Origin: Metaphire vulgaris
Taxonomy: Eukaryota > Annelida > Clitellata > Crassiclitellata > Megascolecidae
DNA length: 64,000 nt
Assembly: GCA_018105865.1 (NCBI GenBank)
Contig: CM030867.1
Span: 9,398,258 to 9,462,257, forward strand
Direction of reading: 5' to 3'
A program made the translations under genes and the position numbers. The notes below the pieces were generated by a model. It made no database searches, was not told the DNA's origin, and worked only from the letters and a program-made list of their open reading frames with translations. Positions within the stretch are counted from its first letter, which is position 1; each line of letters opens with the position of its first letter. This document shows, piece after piece, positions 40,571 to 53,275 of the stretch.

Positions 40571-41007
40571 CCGCTACCATCCAACTGCATGGTGAAAATC
40601 CTACCACTACTCTACTCTGCCCCATGCAAAATATCGCAGATTATTACAATTACATACAAATTACATAATTATTATTCATCTTGTCTTGAACCTATGCTTC
40701 TGTTCCCAATTCTCAAAATTTTGCACATTCTACCAACTTGTGAAATTTCTTCAAGATGTCCCACAAAATCAACCACGTCAGCAGTAAACCAAAATTAAAA
40801 TTAAATCCTCAGATCCCTCAATTAAAGTACGTACTCTGTGGATCTCAAACAACTATAAGCAAGGCCGAATGGTTACTGCAGCATTTTCTAGACGAAAATA
40901 AACTCGAGTGAAAGTTACTAAAATCCAAATTTGTGTCGAACTTTGTCATCCTGTTCAGCTCTGCTTAATAATAACAATTTCTAAGACCAAATACATTATT
41001 ATCATTG

Positions 41008-41147
41008 TTAATTAACAAATACATTATTAGCATTGTTAATCATTGTAAACTTGCCGATAAATCTGTTGAAAGACTTTGGCTTCGACTGCCAAACGACACA
41101 GATAGCATAAACAGGAATGCCAGTTATGATGATGGCACAACCAAGCA
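41008..41147 (-). CDS. LAT exon 10 (C-terminus)
   Basis: Acceptor TTTTAG|TG on the minus strand. It encodes the last membrane helix ([18 protein letters not shown]) and a short basic tail ending FVN before TAA (41010-41008). Confidence 0.92.
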
Positions 41148-42308
41148 CTAAAATCATCAAAAAATAAATTTAAAAGAAGGCTATAAAGAAAAATCTTTGA
41201 CAACATTCAGTAGAAATTGGGGTAAAGATATGATGAGGTCCTATTATTAACCCTTTACCCATTCATTTATTTGCAACACAATGTAAAATAGACGAGTATT
41301 CTCGGGGCAAATGGGAAAAGGGTTAATACTCTTCAAACCAAAAAATTAGCAGACACTCATCAGTTCAACTGTTCAAAAATCTAATAACTATTATTATTAT
41401 TATTATAATAAATTACATATCATATTATATAGTTATAAATGAAACTATCCAGTGGCAGAACACAACAAAATTCAAGAAACATAACTGCATTTATCAACTT
41501 TTGATTTAAGTAATGCTAATCAAATAAAGAACAAAAACAATAGTGCCTGAAATGGAGCAATGTTAACATTACAAATTATTAACAGTTATAGTGAAAAGAT
41601 TATAATATACTGGGTTCAGGACGTTTACCTGTTTCCAGAAAGTTGGAATAAAAAGGCATGATCACCAGAAATACAGAAGCAGCTACGTATATTATCGGCC
41701 ATACGATACACACCTACAAAACACACACACAAATAGAACAATTAAGTCAAAAAGTACGTTCATATACGATTGATTTGTGACGTCAACTTCCAAAGAATAT
41801 TTTAATAAATTTGTCAATTTAGTGCATACAGCACTGGTACCTCTACATGGTCACAAATTACTATATCATACAATGTCTTCCTACCAATTCACTTTTTTTT
41901 CTGTGTACAGGCAGATATTTAAATTAATTTCAATACCACACTATGAGATACAAACATATATGAGGACATACCATGTTTCTGCTAGGTTCAAAAGGGCTAA
42001 CATACATAATTATGCAAAAGTTTGGCAACACACACACACACAACCAGACTGGTACTTTAATAGCTTAATAGGTTTTCCAAAATGTTTCCAAAATTTTCTG
42101 TATGCAGACATACTGTATCTTCAAATTCGCTTCAGTACAACACTATGACATACAAATGTACATGTATGATATATTTTAGGGGGCATGGTGGAGTAGTGGT
42201 AAGATTCTTGTCATGTGCACAACCGGAGGGTAGCTGGTTCAAATCTGACCCTGGGACCTGTGCAGCAACCTTGGCACTTTGTGAACAACCTAACATGTGT
42301 TAACAATC

Positions 42309-42350
<42 letters not shown>

Positions 42351-42378
42351 GAAGAAGAAGAAGAAGAAGAAGAAGAAA

Positions 42379-42410
<32 letters not shown>

Positions 42411-44673
42411 CCATGTTTCAGTACCATGTTTCTGCAAAATTAACAAGAGCTGTGACATACATAACTATGAAAAGTCTGGTAATACAGAATTTGATTGGTA
42501 CTTTAATGGGTCGGTTCATGTTGGGTCGTTTCCATCTAAAGTAGAGCAGTGCAACGACAGAGAGGCCAATGGCAAGCCAGTTCACGAACGAGACATAGTT
42601 GATCAGCCTATACATGTCCGTTGATACGAGGTACAGTAGCGATGTCATACCCTTAAATCAAGCAAGCAGCAGCTGTCATCAAAATGCAATAATGCTGAGT
42701 CAGCATTAACAAAATTTCTCAAACAAATCTAGATTATAAGTCAATCAATCAATCAATCAACTTCTATTGCGCCACTATCATAATGCCCAGGGCATCAGCC
42801 GATGGTGCACCAAATCCAAATAGCATTAGAGCCAGGTCAAGCCAGAAGATCAGTCTGAAACGGCAGGAGAGCAATCTAAGAGGGATCAGCCAAGTCAGAT
42901 GTGTTTTAAGGCCAAAGTCCATCAAAAATAAGTGTATTATCAAAGAACTGTGAAGCCTCAATCTTGAAATGGAGTTTCAACAACCAAGCTTGTAAGACAT
43001 CTTACAATTCCAAATGCATAAACTAATTAATTTCTGAGTGAATTTTCTTTAATCTTCTTTAAAATTTGTAACATTAAAACTATTCTTTTTAAGAAATCTT
43101 ATGGTGAAATCCTTACTACAGGCCTGCATTCCTATCCGCCACAAATCTTGTTATCATCCTCCGTAAAAATACTTTGCTGCAACTGCCTACCTGGATCTAC
43201 AACCTTAACCACCACGGACTATGGATTATGGACTATGGATTTCACCCAGAATGAGCGCTCACGAATAAGCTCGTCAAGCTCAAGCTTTCGGGCAGCGCTA
43301 TAGAAATTTCGTCTTACTTACCTAACATCAGTGCTATTTGGCCACTGGCTATCCTCTGCATTAATGACAAATACCGAAAAAAATTGTATGTCCAACGAAA
43401 ACCATACCATGAAGATAACCGCTGGTGCTGGAGTGAGGCGGCTGACTTGTACGTAACTGAGAATTTCTGGCATGTGACCTTCGCGCGATCCGACGTAAAA
43501 TAGTCTTAAGAAATAATAATAAATGTCCAGAAGTTCAATTTCAATCGATTATGTAACGCAATGTAATGTAATGTAATGCATTAATGTAACACAATGTAAT
43601 GTAATTAATGTAACACAATGTAATGTAATGCATTAATGTAATGCAATGTCAAGTAATTAATGCAATGCAATGTAATGTAATATAATGTAATGATTATGTA
43701 AAGCAATGTAACAGAACATCCATATAGTGCTTCAAGCCATGATTAGTGGGGACTCCTTGGAGATAGCAGATACACATTTGAAGCATACACTCGTACAGCT
43801 ATCAGGATGATTTACGTCACTGGTTGAAAACCACACCAATCAACACAGTTCTAAACTCGCAAGCATTACTGCTATTTTTATCTAACTTCTAAATCAATCA
43901 TGAACATATAGTGTGGGGCTTACATGATAATGGGCTACCCAGTGGCATACCTGGCTACAAAAATTGTTGATCCACCCCAGGGCCCTGGAAATTGCTGAAA
44001 ATTCAGATGGGGGTATTGGCCACAGTTGCAGGATTTCTGTTCAAGTTCATTACTTAACCCCTTAACTGGGGATCCCGGATATATCCGTCCATTTTACACT
44101 GAGTTACAGTTAAATACACGGTTAAGGGGTTAATAAGCTGTGGTTATACAAATTAGAGAATCAATACTCAATACTCATTAAACAAGCATTTATGACCAGT
44201 TACTAAAGCGCTAATATAGACCCATAGGACGCAGTTTTGAGGCCAATAGGGTTTATTTGCCCCGAAAATTTCCCATGCCACCGCATGCCACCCTGGGGCC
44301 CGGAGTTACCCGTCAAAGGGTTCTTGAAAGTTCCAAATTTCTACTCCAACAATATTATATTTGACAGTGCAAAGACCAGAAACTTAAAACTGGTAACACA
44401 AGTGAGAGTAAACAATATGTCGTTTTCATCTTCGATTTCATCATGCACATACCTTGATGTCGTAAAGAGGATTCCATTCACGCCACCAAAAGTTGACAAA
44501 GCCACAAAAACTGGCATGATCCAAGCCATGATGCCGTACATACGCTGAGCAAACGTCTATGAAAAATAAAACAGATGTCAAAAATGCATATATACTTTAT
44601 AAATTGAGTGCGACAGCAGTTCTCACACAGGGCAGGCCTTACTGAACCACTTAAAACCTTGCTATTATTATTA

Positions 44674-44708
<35 letters not shown>

Positions 44709-45026
44709 AGTGAAATCCGCTTAATTGCATAGGTGTCGTGCAAGCCTTGCTTATGCGATGGACATACATCAGCATAAAGCTACACAAAGAAAAGAAGTAC
44801 CAAAGCCAAATGGGCAAAATGTGCTATTGCTTACCACTGCTACAGCCTCTGATACGATCATTTCATGGGGGGAAACAACAGTGAAGTAGGCAACATTGGC
44901 CAATACATAGATGACAGTCACCATAACACAAGATATCCACGAAGCTCTTGGTAAATTCCTAAACAGTACAAAAACCACAATATTTATTACATGTAAGGGC
45001 AGTATGCATGGATATATATGGATAAT

Positions 45027-45076
<50 letters not shown>

Positions 45077-46865
45077 CCGGTATATAATAAAAGGTAAAGG
45101 TAGTCCCATACTTGAATGAGTGTAGTTTAAACTGGGAATTGTTTACAAGACAATTCATTGAATGGAATGTATTGTGTGATTGCAGAGTGCTAACATTAGA
45201 GAAATACTAATAGAAGTGAAAGTTGAAGATGCTAATATGTACATTCCAATAGCAAAGCAAAAATGCATCTTGCACTTCTAAACACAAAGCGTCATCTAAA
45301 CATGATCATTTAAATGAGAAGTAGAAATCTGCTGACTCAAAAGATGTAAGCACGCACACACACGTTGATTGATTGATTGATTGATTGATTAGTAGTTGAT
45401 CATACAACTCACTTGTATGGATCTTTAAGTTCTTCTATTACATAATTCAAATAGTTCCTAAAATAATAAAGACACTTAGTTATTCTGTAATACAATTTCA
45501 CTCTTAAATTTAATCTCTTTCAACTCACCACAAAGTCAAAATTACTGTAGAACAAATATATACAGTAAATCAGTTAAATTTTAAAAGAGTTAAAAGTGGG
45601 TACTTCAATAAATAATAAATGGATCTATAAAATTACAAAGTGCAGTAAAAACAATACTATCTTATGAAATACTGCATATCATGAGACAAAACAAAGCTCC
45701 TGAACATTTAGTAACATGTAAAGATTTATGGTTAATATGACAAAATTATAAATTCAAAAAAGTTTCACCTCAGAAACTGATTACAAAATGACAATTACTT
45801 GCTATGCAAACATTAAACTTGATGCCATTCCAAAATATGTACTATGTCCTCAAAGATGAGACTCTGTAGGCAATTCCATTGCTCTCAACTACAGACTTAC
45901 AATGCCATTATGGAACTGTTCATATCAAAACACCAACAATTATGATAAAATGTAGAAAATCTGTTTTATCAGCTGAACATTACAGCATTACGGTGTAAAC
46001 AGTTGTAACTTGGAGCTGCACACATGCTCTCTCTGTCTCCATGGTAACAAACAAAATGTGAAAAGAACTTAAGGGCTGAAATGCAATATTGAGACAGACA
46101 GAATCCGATGTCCAGAAACAAGCTCATACATGAGAAGCCATTAGACACACAAAGACACTATCAACATCATTGTAGAAGAATTATGAATCCAGTTAGCCTT
46201 TTACAAATGTCAGGTACAGTGAAGTTAGTCCTTGGCCTTGATCCTGGTCTTAAGGACTTCATAAGGACAAGTAAAAAGTCCTTGGTCCTTGTCCTGGCCT
46301 TGAGGGTCAAGTCCTTGGTCCTTGATGGTCCTGGCCTTGAGGGTTGAGTCCTTGTCCTGGCCTTGAGGGTTGAGTCCTTGTCCTGGCCTAGAGGGCCAAG
46401 TCCTTGGTCCTTGATGGTCCTGGCCTTGAGGGTTGAGTCCTTGTCCGGGCCTTGAGGGTTGAGTCCTTGTCCTGGCCTTGAGGGTCAAGTCCTTGGTCCT
46501 TGATGGTCCTGGCCTTGAGTGTTGAGTCCTTGTCCTGGCCTTGAGGGTTGAGTCCTTGTTAACATTTCTGGTCAAGCTGTGTCACATTCCATCGCTGCTA
46601 TGTGGCAGCTGGCTGTACAAATGGGTAAGTGACCACCATTGTATTCTGTTCTGAACTGCACATAGAAGGTTGGATACAGAAAGGCCACTCCACAGAGTGA
46701 CATTGCGGTACCTAATCAAGATATTTTTGATCTGCCTCTTTCTTGTGTCTTCTGCCAGTCTTGTCATCACAGATGTCAGCACTCTACACCCAAGGAAGCT
46801 ATTATTACTATTATTACTATTATTACTATTATTACTATTATTACTATTATTATTATTTTTTATTA

Positions 46866-46915
<50 letters not shown>

Positions 46916-49900
46916 TTATATATTATTACACTGTTGTTAACACATTATTATTATCACTATTATCATGAAAGTATAATTAGTCATAATTGTAATTCACAAA
47001 GTGGAACAGGGAACAGGCCAGGAGTGGAAAACTGACACAGTGTCTAGGGTCTGACTTGAACCTGCTGCCCTCCATTTGTGTGGCAAGAGTCCTACCGCTA
47101 CCGTGCCCCCAGGTAAACTTATAAGCTAGAGTTTAGCAACCTGAGGCCTATGTCATTTTTGGGTACCAAGCAAGCGATCTGGATGAGCTGGCCCAATTTC
47201 TGAAGAGGTGCTATACAAATGTTTTATTGCATGACATTTTGAGCTGAAATCAGCAACTGGTCCTCACCATCCGTTATACGCAAAGAGGCCCTGATAGAAG
47301 GCGACGGCAACAGTCGCAACATTGGCTGTACTTCCCTCGAATGGATGAACCAAATGCTCATACTCTCCTGAAAGAAACGCAGATAACAACTAACTGAAGA
47401 TATTCATACTCTTCTGAAAGAAACGAAGATAATGATAAGCTGAAGATATGCAAAATAAATCTAGTTAAACAAAACAAAGAGAGAAAAAAATCGTGCATTG
47501 AATTCACTAAAATGCTAATTCATAATGCACTAAAAACAGTGGTGGCAAACATATGACACGCATGCCGCACCTGGCATACAGAGCCTACTTGGCCAGCACA
47601 TGACTAAACTGTATTATATGGAAATAACAAAATAACAAGATACTGAAGGAACAAAATTTCCTGCAAGGAGGTACCTTAGGTAGAGTAAGAAAAATGGAAT
47701 AGTAATAGTAAATAACAAGATCTGTAATAGAAAAATGAATAGGTAAACAAATATTACAGAACATTATACTGTAATTAAACTGTGATTCCCTTTAGCAATA
47801 ATTAATTAGTCATAGTGAAAATGACACTATGTAATTTAAATAATTCTTTTGCATGTGTTCAATTGTGTTGCTTTCAAATTAATGAAGTCAATGTTTGAGT
47901 TAAGGTTTGACGAATTATCAGTATGCATACAACAGCAAATATTCCATAACTTGGCTAAACCAATCTTTTATCTATCAACAAAAAGTTTTTGTATTTGAAA
48001 ACTCTTTCCTTTTTTGTCTTTTTAAGAGCATGAAAGGTTAATTCTAGAAATCAGTCTGAGTGAGGAAGCAGCAACACAGACTATGAGGGAAGAGAGAAAC
48101 CAAAAGAGGTGTAATTTAAGCCTAGATTTGATTGACTACATATGGCACCACATTTATAATGCATGATAAATATGTAGCATAAAACAAAGTCTTAATGTTG
48201 TCTAAAAATATGTATTTATTCACAAAATTATTGTTAAATACGAAACAATTCAATAAGAAATCAAACTTCAGTAAACTAAGCACAGCATGAAGCTTAGAAC
48301 TGAAGAATCAATATTTCTACATGGCCATTAATAGAATAACCAAAACAAGGAACTAATATAAATAATTTCTGAACATCCTAGAGCCCTTCATCTCAAAAAC
48401 TAATACCCAAAACCTTCAATAACTAATTAACCCTCTGTCAACCACTGCTTGCTGAATCAATCAAACTTTCTGCCAATTTCTACTGTGGATATATGCATCT
48501 GCTATACACAACTATTATAGGGAGTACCTGTATTTGCCTTGCAGTAAAGTACCACTACCCAGGTCGGGAAATTTAATTTTGATTTCGTACTGAAGCAAAC
48601 GTCAAATCCGAACGACAAGACGCAATTGGAAGATGCCTCAAGTACACTAAAGCGCCATGAAATAATGCTCATTCTCAGAATTTTTCCTTCCCAAAACTCA
48701 CCAAGATTTTAATCAAACTGCCTTAAGTAGAAGGCAGATAACCATCAGTATCTAGGAGAGGCAAAGCAGGGCTCTTGAGAGCAAATAAACATTATGGACC
48801 CTCAGACCACATACATATTACTGTTATAGTAAGTTGTCATACTAGTTTGTCCAGTGAACTGTATTGAAACTGGACTACAGCTCAATAGTTGAGCAACTCA
48901 AGCAGGAATGCTATAACTGTGACAAATGGCCCATGAGGCCAAACATTTTCAGGCCTCCATGCCAAACATTTTCAGAGACCAAGGCCAAACATTTTCAGGG
49001 ACCCAGGCCAAACATTTTCAGGGACCCAGGCCAAACATTTTCAGGGACCCAGGCCAAACATTTACAAGGTCCCCAGGCCAAACATTTTCAGGGCCCCAGG
49101 CCAAACATTTTCAGGGCCTCCAGGCCAAACATTTTCAGGGACCCAGGCCAAACATTTTCAGGGACCCAGGCCAAACATTTACAGGGTCCCCAGGCCAAAC
49201 ATTTTCTGGGCCCCAGGCCAAACATTTTCAGGGCCCCCAGGCCAAGCATTTGTAGGGCCCCAATTCTGTAGCCCAGCGTGCCCACTGGGTTGAATGTTGC
49301 AAACATCTTACCTCTGCAAACCTGCACAACGCCTGTCACAATGATGAGAACTAGAGCGAGCAGCTTAGCGTACGTGAAGATGTCCTGTACGCGCATTGAC
49401 CATTTCACGTCCAGAGCATTAACGATGGTGAGAATTGCTGCAACAAAGAAACTGCCATCATTTGTAAATAGTTCCAACTGCTTCAGAAGAAAAATGTCAC
49501 TTTATCAACGTCATTAAGGGCTGTTGCAGCTCATACAACTTTCTGGACGGTAAAATTCACTCTAGTCAATTTTCTTAATTCAATTCTGGTACACAAAACA
49601 AAACAATGAGAAAAAATTCATGCAGCCAATTCACTCAGGTGTTTTTTCATTCAAAAAATCCATGTACCCATGATCTGATTTGGTTGGTCCTATATTTATA
49701 GGCCTAACGAGAAATTTCAAATCTGATCATAAATAAAAACCAACCAAATAGAAGGTTCTCTTTGCATAATAATTAATTGTACCAACAAATAGCAGTCTAG
49801 CGAGAAACTGCAATTCTGCTAATTCTGACAATCACACAATTGCAATTTTGATCAGTATTATTATGAGCTGCTTAGTAATAGCAACTGATGCTGATTCTTA

Positions 49901-52900
49901 ACTGATAAGATCTTCCATCAGTACACTTCCTAGTAATGCATTAATCATCAAATGATGACAAACAACATTTCAACAACATCAAGATCAAGGTCATTTGAAA
50001 ATCAAGGTCAAGGTCATTTGAAGATATATTGAAAATACAACTGGTATTGGTGACTCCAGCTATAGAAAAGAACACATGTGCATGCGTGCACACACAAACA
50101 CATTTAACTGCTGTCAAATGACCAGCAAACACTATTTTTAATCCGATCCTAATACATATACAGATCAAATTATACATATTCTGGTAATAAAGTTGGAACC
50201 TCTCACATCAACCCCATAGCCATAGGGAATTTAGTAATGAACAAATTAGTTTTCCCTGGATCTGAAGGCAATGAGGAAACAAAGCCTCACAGTCTAATGC
50301 CACGCAACACTGCCACTCCTCCTCAGATATTGGATCCTACATTATCTACCAATGCCACATAGGCCTATATTCAAGTCTTGTTAATGCCATTTACTCTTAA
50401 AAAGCAAACAATTTAAGCCCATTACATAAAACAAATTAAAGTCTAAGCCTGTGGAACAAGACTCAAAGACAACATTGAACCGACAAGAAGAGCCAGAAAC
50501 AGAGCAGAGTGGAAATTCATGGTCACTGTTGAAGCAATGCAACATACAGTGTATGTATACTTCTGTTAGCTTTCTAGGCTTGCCTCTCCCCACCTTATCA
50601 GAGGCTACCATAGGAAGCAGGGGGTAGCGACGGGGGGGTATATTGAACATCAAATGATGCCAAATCAGACTACCCTACAATTTTAAATGTGTTTTTAAGA
50701 TTTTCAAAGTTTTTTAAGATTTATACCCCTCCCCCAAATCATATTATACCACCAAATCAAATTTCCTGGCTATGATCCTGATAGGAAGGGGGAAGATATA
50801 GTTGAGACTCCTACTTTTTCATCCAGGTTTAAGCCAATGACAACATAGCACATGAATAAAAATAAATATATCATTAAAAGTGGCATTTGACTAAAAGCTA
50901 CAACAGACAATAGAGTCAGACCGAATCTGCAATTTACAGCTATGGCCATAGTCATAACTGGTGCTGTAACTGGTCCTACATTTGGCCATGGCCGAAGCTA
51001 AGCCGCAACTGTCTGTAATAGATATGGCCGTAGCTGAGGCTATTGACATGCAGTCCTAAATGTTAGTGAACAGTGATGTTTTACAATGGAGATACAAAAA
51101 CCACATATGCTTAAATATAAGTAAAACTGGCATCAACTGGCAGACTAAATAGGACTATAAAAAGTCCAAATTTCATTTGTTTGCGACATTTCGACTACTA
51201 AGACTCATGACAATGGTGACTAACATGCAGAATAAACTAGAGAAATATGCAACTATTAAATTTTATATCAGGAATAAAAGCAGGATAGAAAATCAACAGC
51301 TGACAAACTGGTGCAGATCCTATCTTAAAATACAAGCATTTTCAAGGCATCACTGCTGGAATATATGCTCAAACAACATTTCCTGCATAAGCATGGTGCC
51401 ATGGTGCAGAAGAACAGCCAAAGGTATGAAAATCAACTTCTGCTGTGGGCTGAGCACAGACAGCAGCCAGGCCGACAGGTTGGCAGCCTTCTTTCCCATT
51501 GCAGAGACAGATCAATAACAACGCCACAAACCGATGGAAGGGTTGAAAAGTCCATCCGAAGACTCTAATTCCTAAGATCAATACGTAAATTCAAGCGACG
51601 AAAACGACAAAAAAAAACAAGACAGAGGAGCACATGGAAGTCAAGAAATCGAAAAGTCTATAAATACACAGGAATTTACTCTCAAAGCAAATCCATAGTG
51701 GTCGTTATTTATAAGCAGAGAACACATGGAAGGACCGTGAATTCAAGCAAATAGATCCTAAGAACAAACAAAAAAACAACATTTCTGATTGATCTTGACA
51801 TTTAAGCAGACTGTTGGCTGCTGTAACAAGCATCCTCTCAACAACCTCTCGGGTTTTTTATCTGCCTCAAAACAGACGATGTTTTCAAAGGTGTTCTGGG
51901 TCTTTCTAGTAGGAGCGTGCACCTTAAGTAAGACTCAACAAGATTATACGTTAGCAAAACTGTCTACATGGCACAAATCACTTTGGATTCAAACCTTCGT
52001 GCAACAATATTATTTCATAACAGAACAAAAATAGCACTTTGATCTGTTTTGCGACTCTTTAAAAACTGCAGCATATTAAGTTTAGAAAGAATAACAGTAA
52101 TGCTGGATAGAGGCATTCACCTTCTCAGAGACAAAGCTTTAAAACTCATCCCAACTTAGACATCTAGCTGATTTTTTTCATCAAAGTTTTGGTTTATGGC
52201 TTATTTTCTCATCTGGAGCCATTAAGCAAACGGTCCTAAGCACATCTGCCTTAAGGTAAATTTCAAATAGTTCATTCCCCAGAAAATACAATGACAAAAA
52301 AACATGGCCGCCTTTCAGCCAAACGAGTCCTACTTGATGAATAAAATTTCTGAATTCGTGAGAGTTGTCCAACCCTCACTGATTTCTAAAAATCCAAACA
52401 CTGTTTTCAAGACATATAATACATGTATCAACACAGCCAACAATTTGTAAAAATCAATTTTAAGAGACAATAATCATAATTGATAATAATGATAAAATAG
52501 GTAATACTAAAATATAATAAGATAATAATCATAATAATAGTAATAATTGCCCTAATCAGTGCATTAGACATAACATTATACTAACTGATGCACAGCGCCG
52601 CTAGCAGTCTGACGGCGATTTCTGGCTGTGGACATGTAGGAAACAGCGGCTCAATGACATAGTTGGCAAAAGTGAGTGCGACAATCGCTGTTGAACACGG
52701 TCTCACAACCATCGCCTCGACCCAGAGGCGCAGAAAGGCCAGGAAAGGACCGAACGCCTCAAAGATGTAGGCATAATCGGCTCCAGATCTGACGATCTCC
52801 GTACCCAGTTCTGTATAGCAGTACGCCCCGATCATCGAGAACAGGCCACACGCCAGCCATATGATCAGAGATATCCCGACTGATCCGACCTCCTGGAGGA

Positions 52901-53108
52901 CGCCCTTCGGACTGACGAATATGCCGGATCCGATAATGCTGCCGACGATGACCGTCACGCCGTTGATCAGGGTGATCTTCGGTTTCAGCTTGATCGCGGC
53001 ACCCTCGTTTTCCGATCCGTCGTTATGCGGGGTCTTCTTCTCGGAAACTGGCGCGTATCTCTGCTTCTCCGCCGAACCCGGTCCATTGGCGGCGCGATCA
53101 GCGGCCAT
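41008..53108 (-). CDS. SLC7A5/SLC7A8-like: L-type (LAT) amino acid transporter light chain, SLC7 family (ten exons)
   Basis: This is a plasma-membrane exchanger of large neutral amino acids that works as a disulphide-linked dimer with an SLC3A2-type heavy chain (family knowledge). Minus-strand exons are 53108-52586, 49437-49312, 47367-47268, 45457-45413, 44958-44835, 44556-44453, 43504-43408, 42651-42502, 41713-41629 and 41147-41008; all phases agree and the total is 1494 nt (497 residues), the usual size. Twelve membrane helices are expected. Helix 1 carries the substrate-binding GSGIF motif (residues 60-64). Cys159 in LFPTCPQPE matches the cysteine that links to the heavy chain. [19 protein letters not shown] is the conserved segment around helix 6. 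No residue loss or frameshift was found. The sequence fits LAT1/LAT2-type proteins better than the y+L or xCT groups; the exact subgroup is not resolved. Confidence 0.95.
41247..41326 (-). mobile_element. TTAA-bounded palindromic element, divergent copy 9
   Basis: Eighty base pairs with ends TTAACCCTTTACCCATTC and AATGGGAAAAGGGTTAA; the minus strand carries TATTTTACATTGTGTTGC. It lies in LAT intron 9. Confidence 0.75.
41629..41713 (-). CDS. LAT exon 9
   Basis: Acceptor TTTTGTAG|GTG and donor ACAG|GTAAAC. It encodes [20 protein letters not shown], a membrane helix. Confidence 0.93.
42180..42300 (+). repeat. tRNA-derived SINE
   Basis: The A-box-like TGGAGTAGTGGTAAGA and B-box-like GGTTCAAATCTGACC have tRNA-like spacing, and an (ATA)n/(GAA)n array follows at 42310-42408. 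A related head lies at 47030-47100 on the minus strand. Confidence 0.65.
42310..42408. repeat. (AAT)n then (GAA)n array
   Basis: AAT units followed by GAA units directly after the SINE, in LAT intron 8. Confidence 0.95.
42502..42651 (-). CDS. LAT exon 8
   Basis: Acceptor TTTAAG|GGT and donor AAA|GTACCA, phase 0 on both sides. It encodes [20 protein letters not shown] to RPNMNRPIK, including the conserved NY(V/L)xFxNW region. Confidence 0.95.
43408..43504 (-). CDS. LAT exon 7
   Basis: Acceptor TTCTTAAG|A and donor CATG|GTATGG. It encodes [20 protein letters not shown] and [12 protein letters not shown], the conserved REGHxP segment. Confidence 0.96.
43550..43710. repeat. (TAATG)n-type tandem repeat
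   Basis: Imperfect AATGTAATG and AACACAATG units of about 150 bp, in LAT intron 6. Similar units form the tail of the LINE 3' end at 62580. Confidence 0.9.
44054..44133 (+). mobile_element. TTAA-bounded palindromic element, copy 5
   Basis: Eighty base pairs, TTAACCCCTTAACTGGGG to ACGGTTAAGGGGTTAA, in LAT intron 6. Confidence 0.88.
44453..44556 (-). CDS. LAT exon 6
   Basis: Acceptor TTTCATAG|ACG and donor CAAG|GTATGT. It encodes [20 protein letters not shown] and [15 protein letters not shown], with the conserved FGxxNG motif. Confidence 0.96.
44609..44705 (+). repeat. SINE-like hairpin element with (ATT)n tail
   Basis: CAGTTCTCACACAGGGCAGG...CCACTT, then AAAACCTTGCT and (ATT)n. The order matches the other copies. 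Confidence 0.7.
44835..44958 (-). CDS. LAT exon 5
   Basis: Acceptor TGTTTAG|G and donor AGTG|GTAAGC. It encodes [20 protein letters not shown] and [13 protein letters not shown], ending in EAVAV. Confidence 0.96.
45030..45074. repeat. (TA)n microsatellite
   Basis: Pure TA run in LAT intron 4. Confidence 0.95.
45413..45457 (-). CDS. LAT exon 4 (45-nt microexon)
   Basis: Acceptor TTTTAG|G and donor CAA|GTGAGT, phase 2 on both sides. It encodes [14 protein letters not shown], completing the W-N-Y-L motif started in exon 3. Too short to be found as an open frame, it was placed by the conserved motif. Confidence 0.93.
46210..46560. repeat. GTCCTTG/GGCCTTGAGGG minisatellite
   Basis: Higher-order tandem of units such as GTCCTGGCCTTGAGGGTTGA and CCTTGGTCCTTGATGGTCC, about 350 bp, in LAT intron 3. 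The open frames through it are artefacts. Confidence 0.95.
46798..46925. repeat. (ATT)n array
   Basis: TATTAC and ATT units, then TA-rich DNA, in LAT intron 3. Confidence 0.95.
47000..47105 (-). repeat. tRNA-derived SINE head, minus strand
   Basis: The minus strand reads GGGGGCACGGTAGCGGTAGG...GCAGGTTCAAGTCAGACCC, with A-box and B-box like motifs. It resembles the 42180 copy. Confidence 0.6.
47268..47367 (-). CDS. LAT exon 3
   Basis: Acceptor CTTTCAG|GA and donor GATG|GTGAGG. It encodes [20 protein letters not shown] and [12 protein letters not shown]; the Trp codon is split with exon 4. Confidence 0.96.
48938..49262. repeat. 24-bp minisatellite (CCAAACATTTTCAGGGACCC)
   Basis: About 13 tandem copies of a 23-24 bp unit, with interspersed variants, ending about 50 bp from the exon 2 donor in LAT intron 2. 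Open frames on both strands are repeat artefacts. Confidence 0.97.
49312..49437 (-). CDS. LAT exon 2
   Basis: Acceptor TTGTTGCAG|CA and donor AGAG|GTAAGA. It encodes [20 protein letters not shown] and [20 protein letters not shown], membrane helices with the conserved (R)VQD and AKLLAL segments. Confidence 0.96.
50615..50785 (-). mobile_element. MITE, family E, reversed
   Basis: The GGTAGCGACGGGGGGGTATA start and CAAATTTCCTGGCTATGATCCTG end match family E blocks in reverse order. The ends are partly eroded. Confidence 0.65.
52586..53108 (-). CDS. LAT exon 1 (start codon, helices 1-4)
   Basis: It begins [20 protein letters not shown] with a hydrophilic cytosolic N-terminus, then helix 1 with GSGIF (60-64). 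It ends in LLAALCI plus one base at donor ATCA|GTTAGT. Cys159 is in this exon. The DNA is GC-rich compared with the rest of the gene. Confidence 0.96.
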
Positions 53109-53275
53109 CGTTGGCTTCGTTCCTTATCTATTAGCGCTAGCTAGATCAACAGATTCCTCTGTGGAAAATTGGCTCTACATAAATCAATGCTTCGAGACGA
53201 AAGCAGTAACTTTAAAATTCGCTGTTTTTGCAACAATGCACAGCGGTCAAGCGCTCGATCAAAGCCTGAACGGAC

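Larger units (their letters stand above)
37100..41007 (-). other. long 3' UTR or intergenic DNA downstream of the transporter
   Basis: AT-rich and almost free of the MITEs that crowd the rest of the window, which would fit a transcribed 3' UTR. It contains an AT-rich palindromic tract (38420-38530), SINE pieces (38912-38954, 39361-39490, 40470-40570) and a (GATGAT)n run at 40280-40310. No coding frame is recognised. Confidence 0.4.

Noticed and set aside
46225..46575. Collagen-like frame ([11 protein letters not shown] repeats)
   Set aside because: Translation of a minisatellite in intron 3 of the transporter gene.
48938..49262. Possible CRISPR-like array
   Set aside because: Units are contiguous and degenerate with no unique spacers, in a eukaryotic intron.
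48864..49271. Repeat protein-like frames ([13 protein letters not shown] units)
   Set aside because: The period follows the 24-bp minisatellite in all frames, and the region is an intron of the transporter gene.
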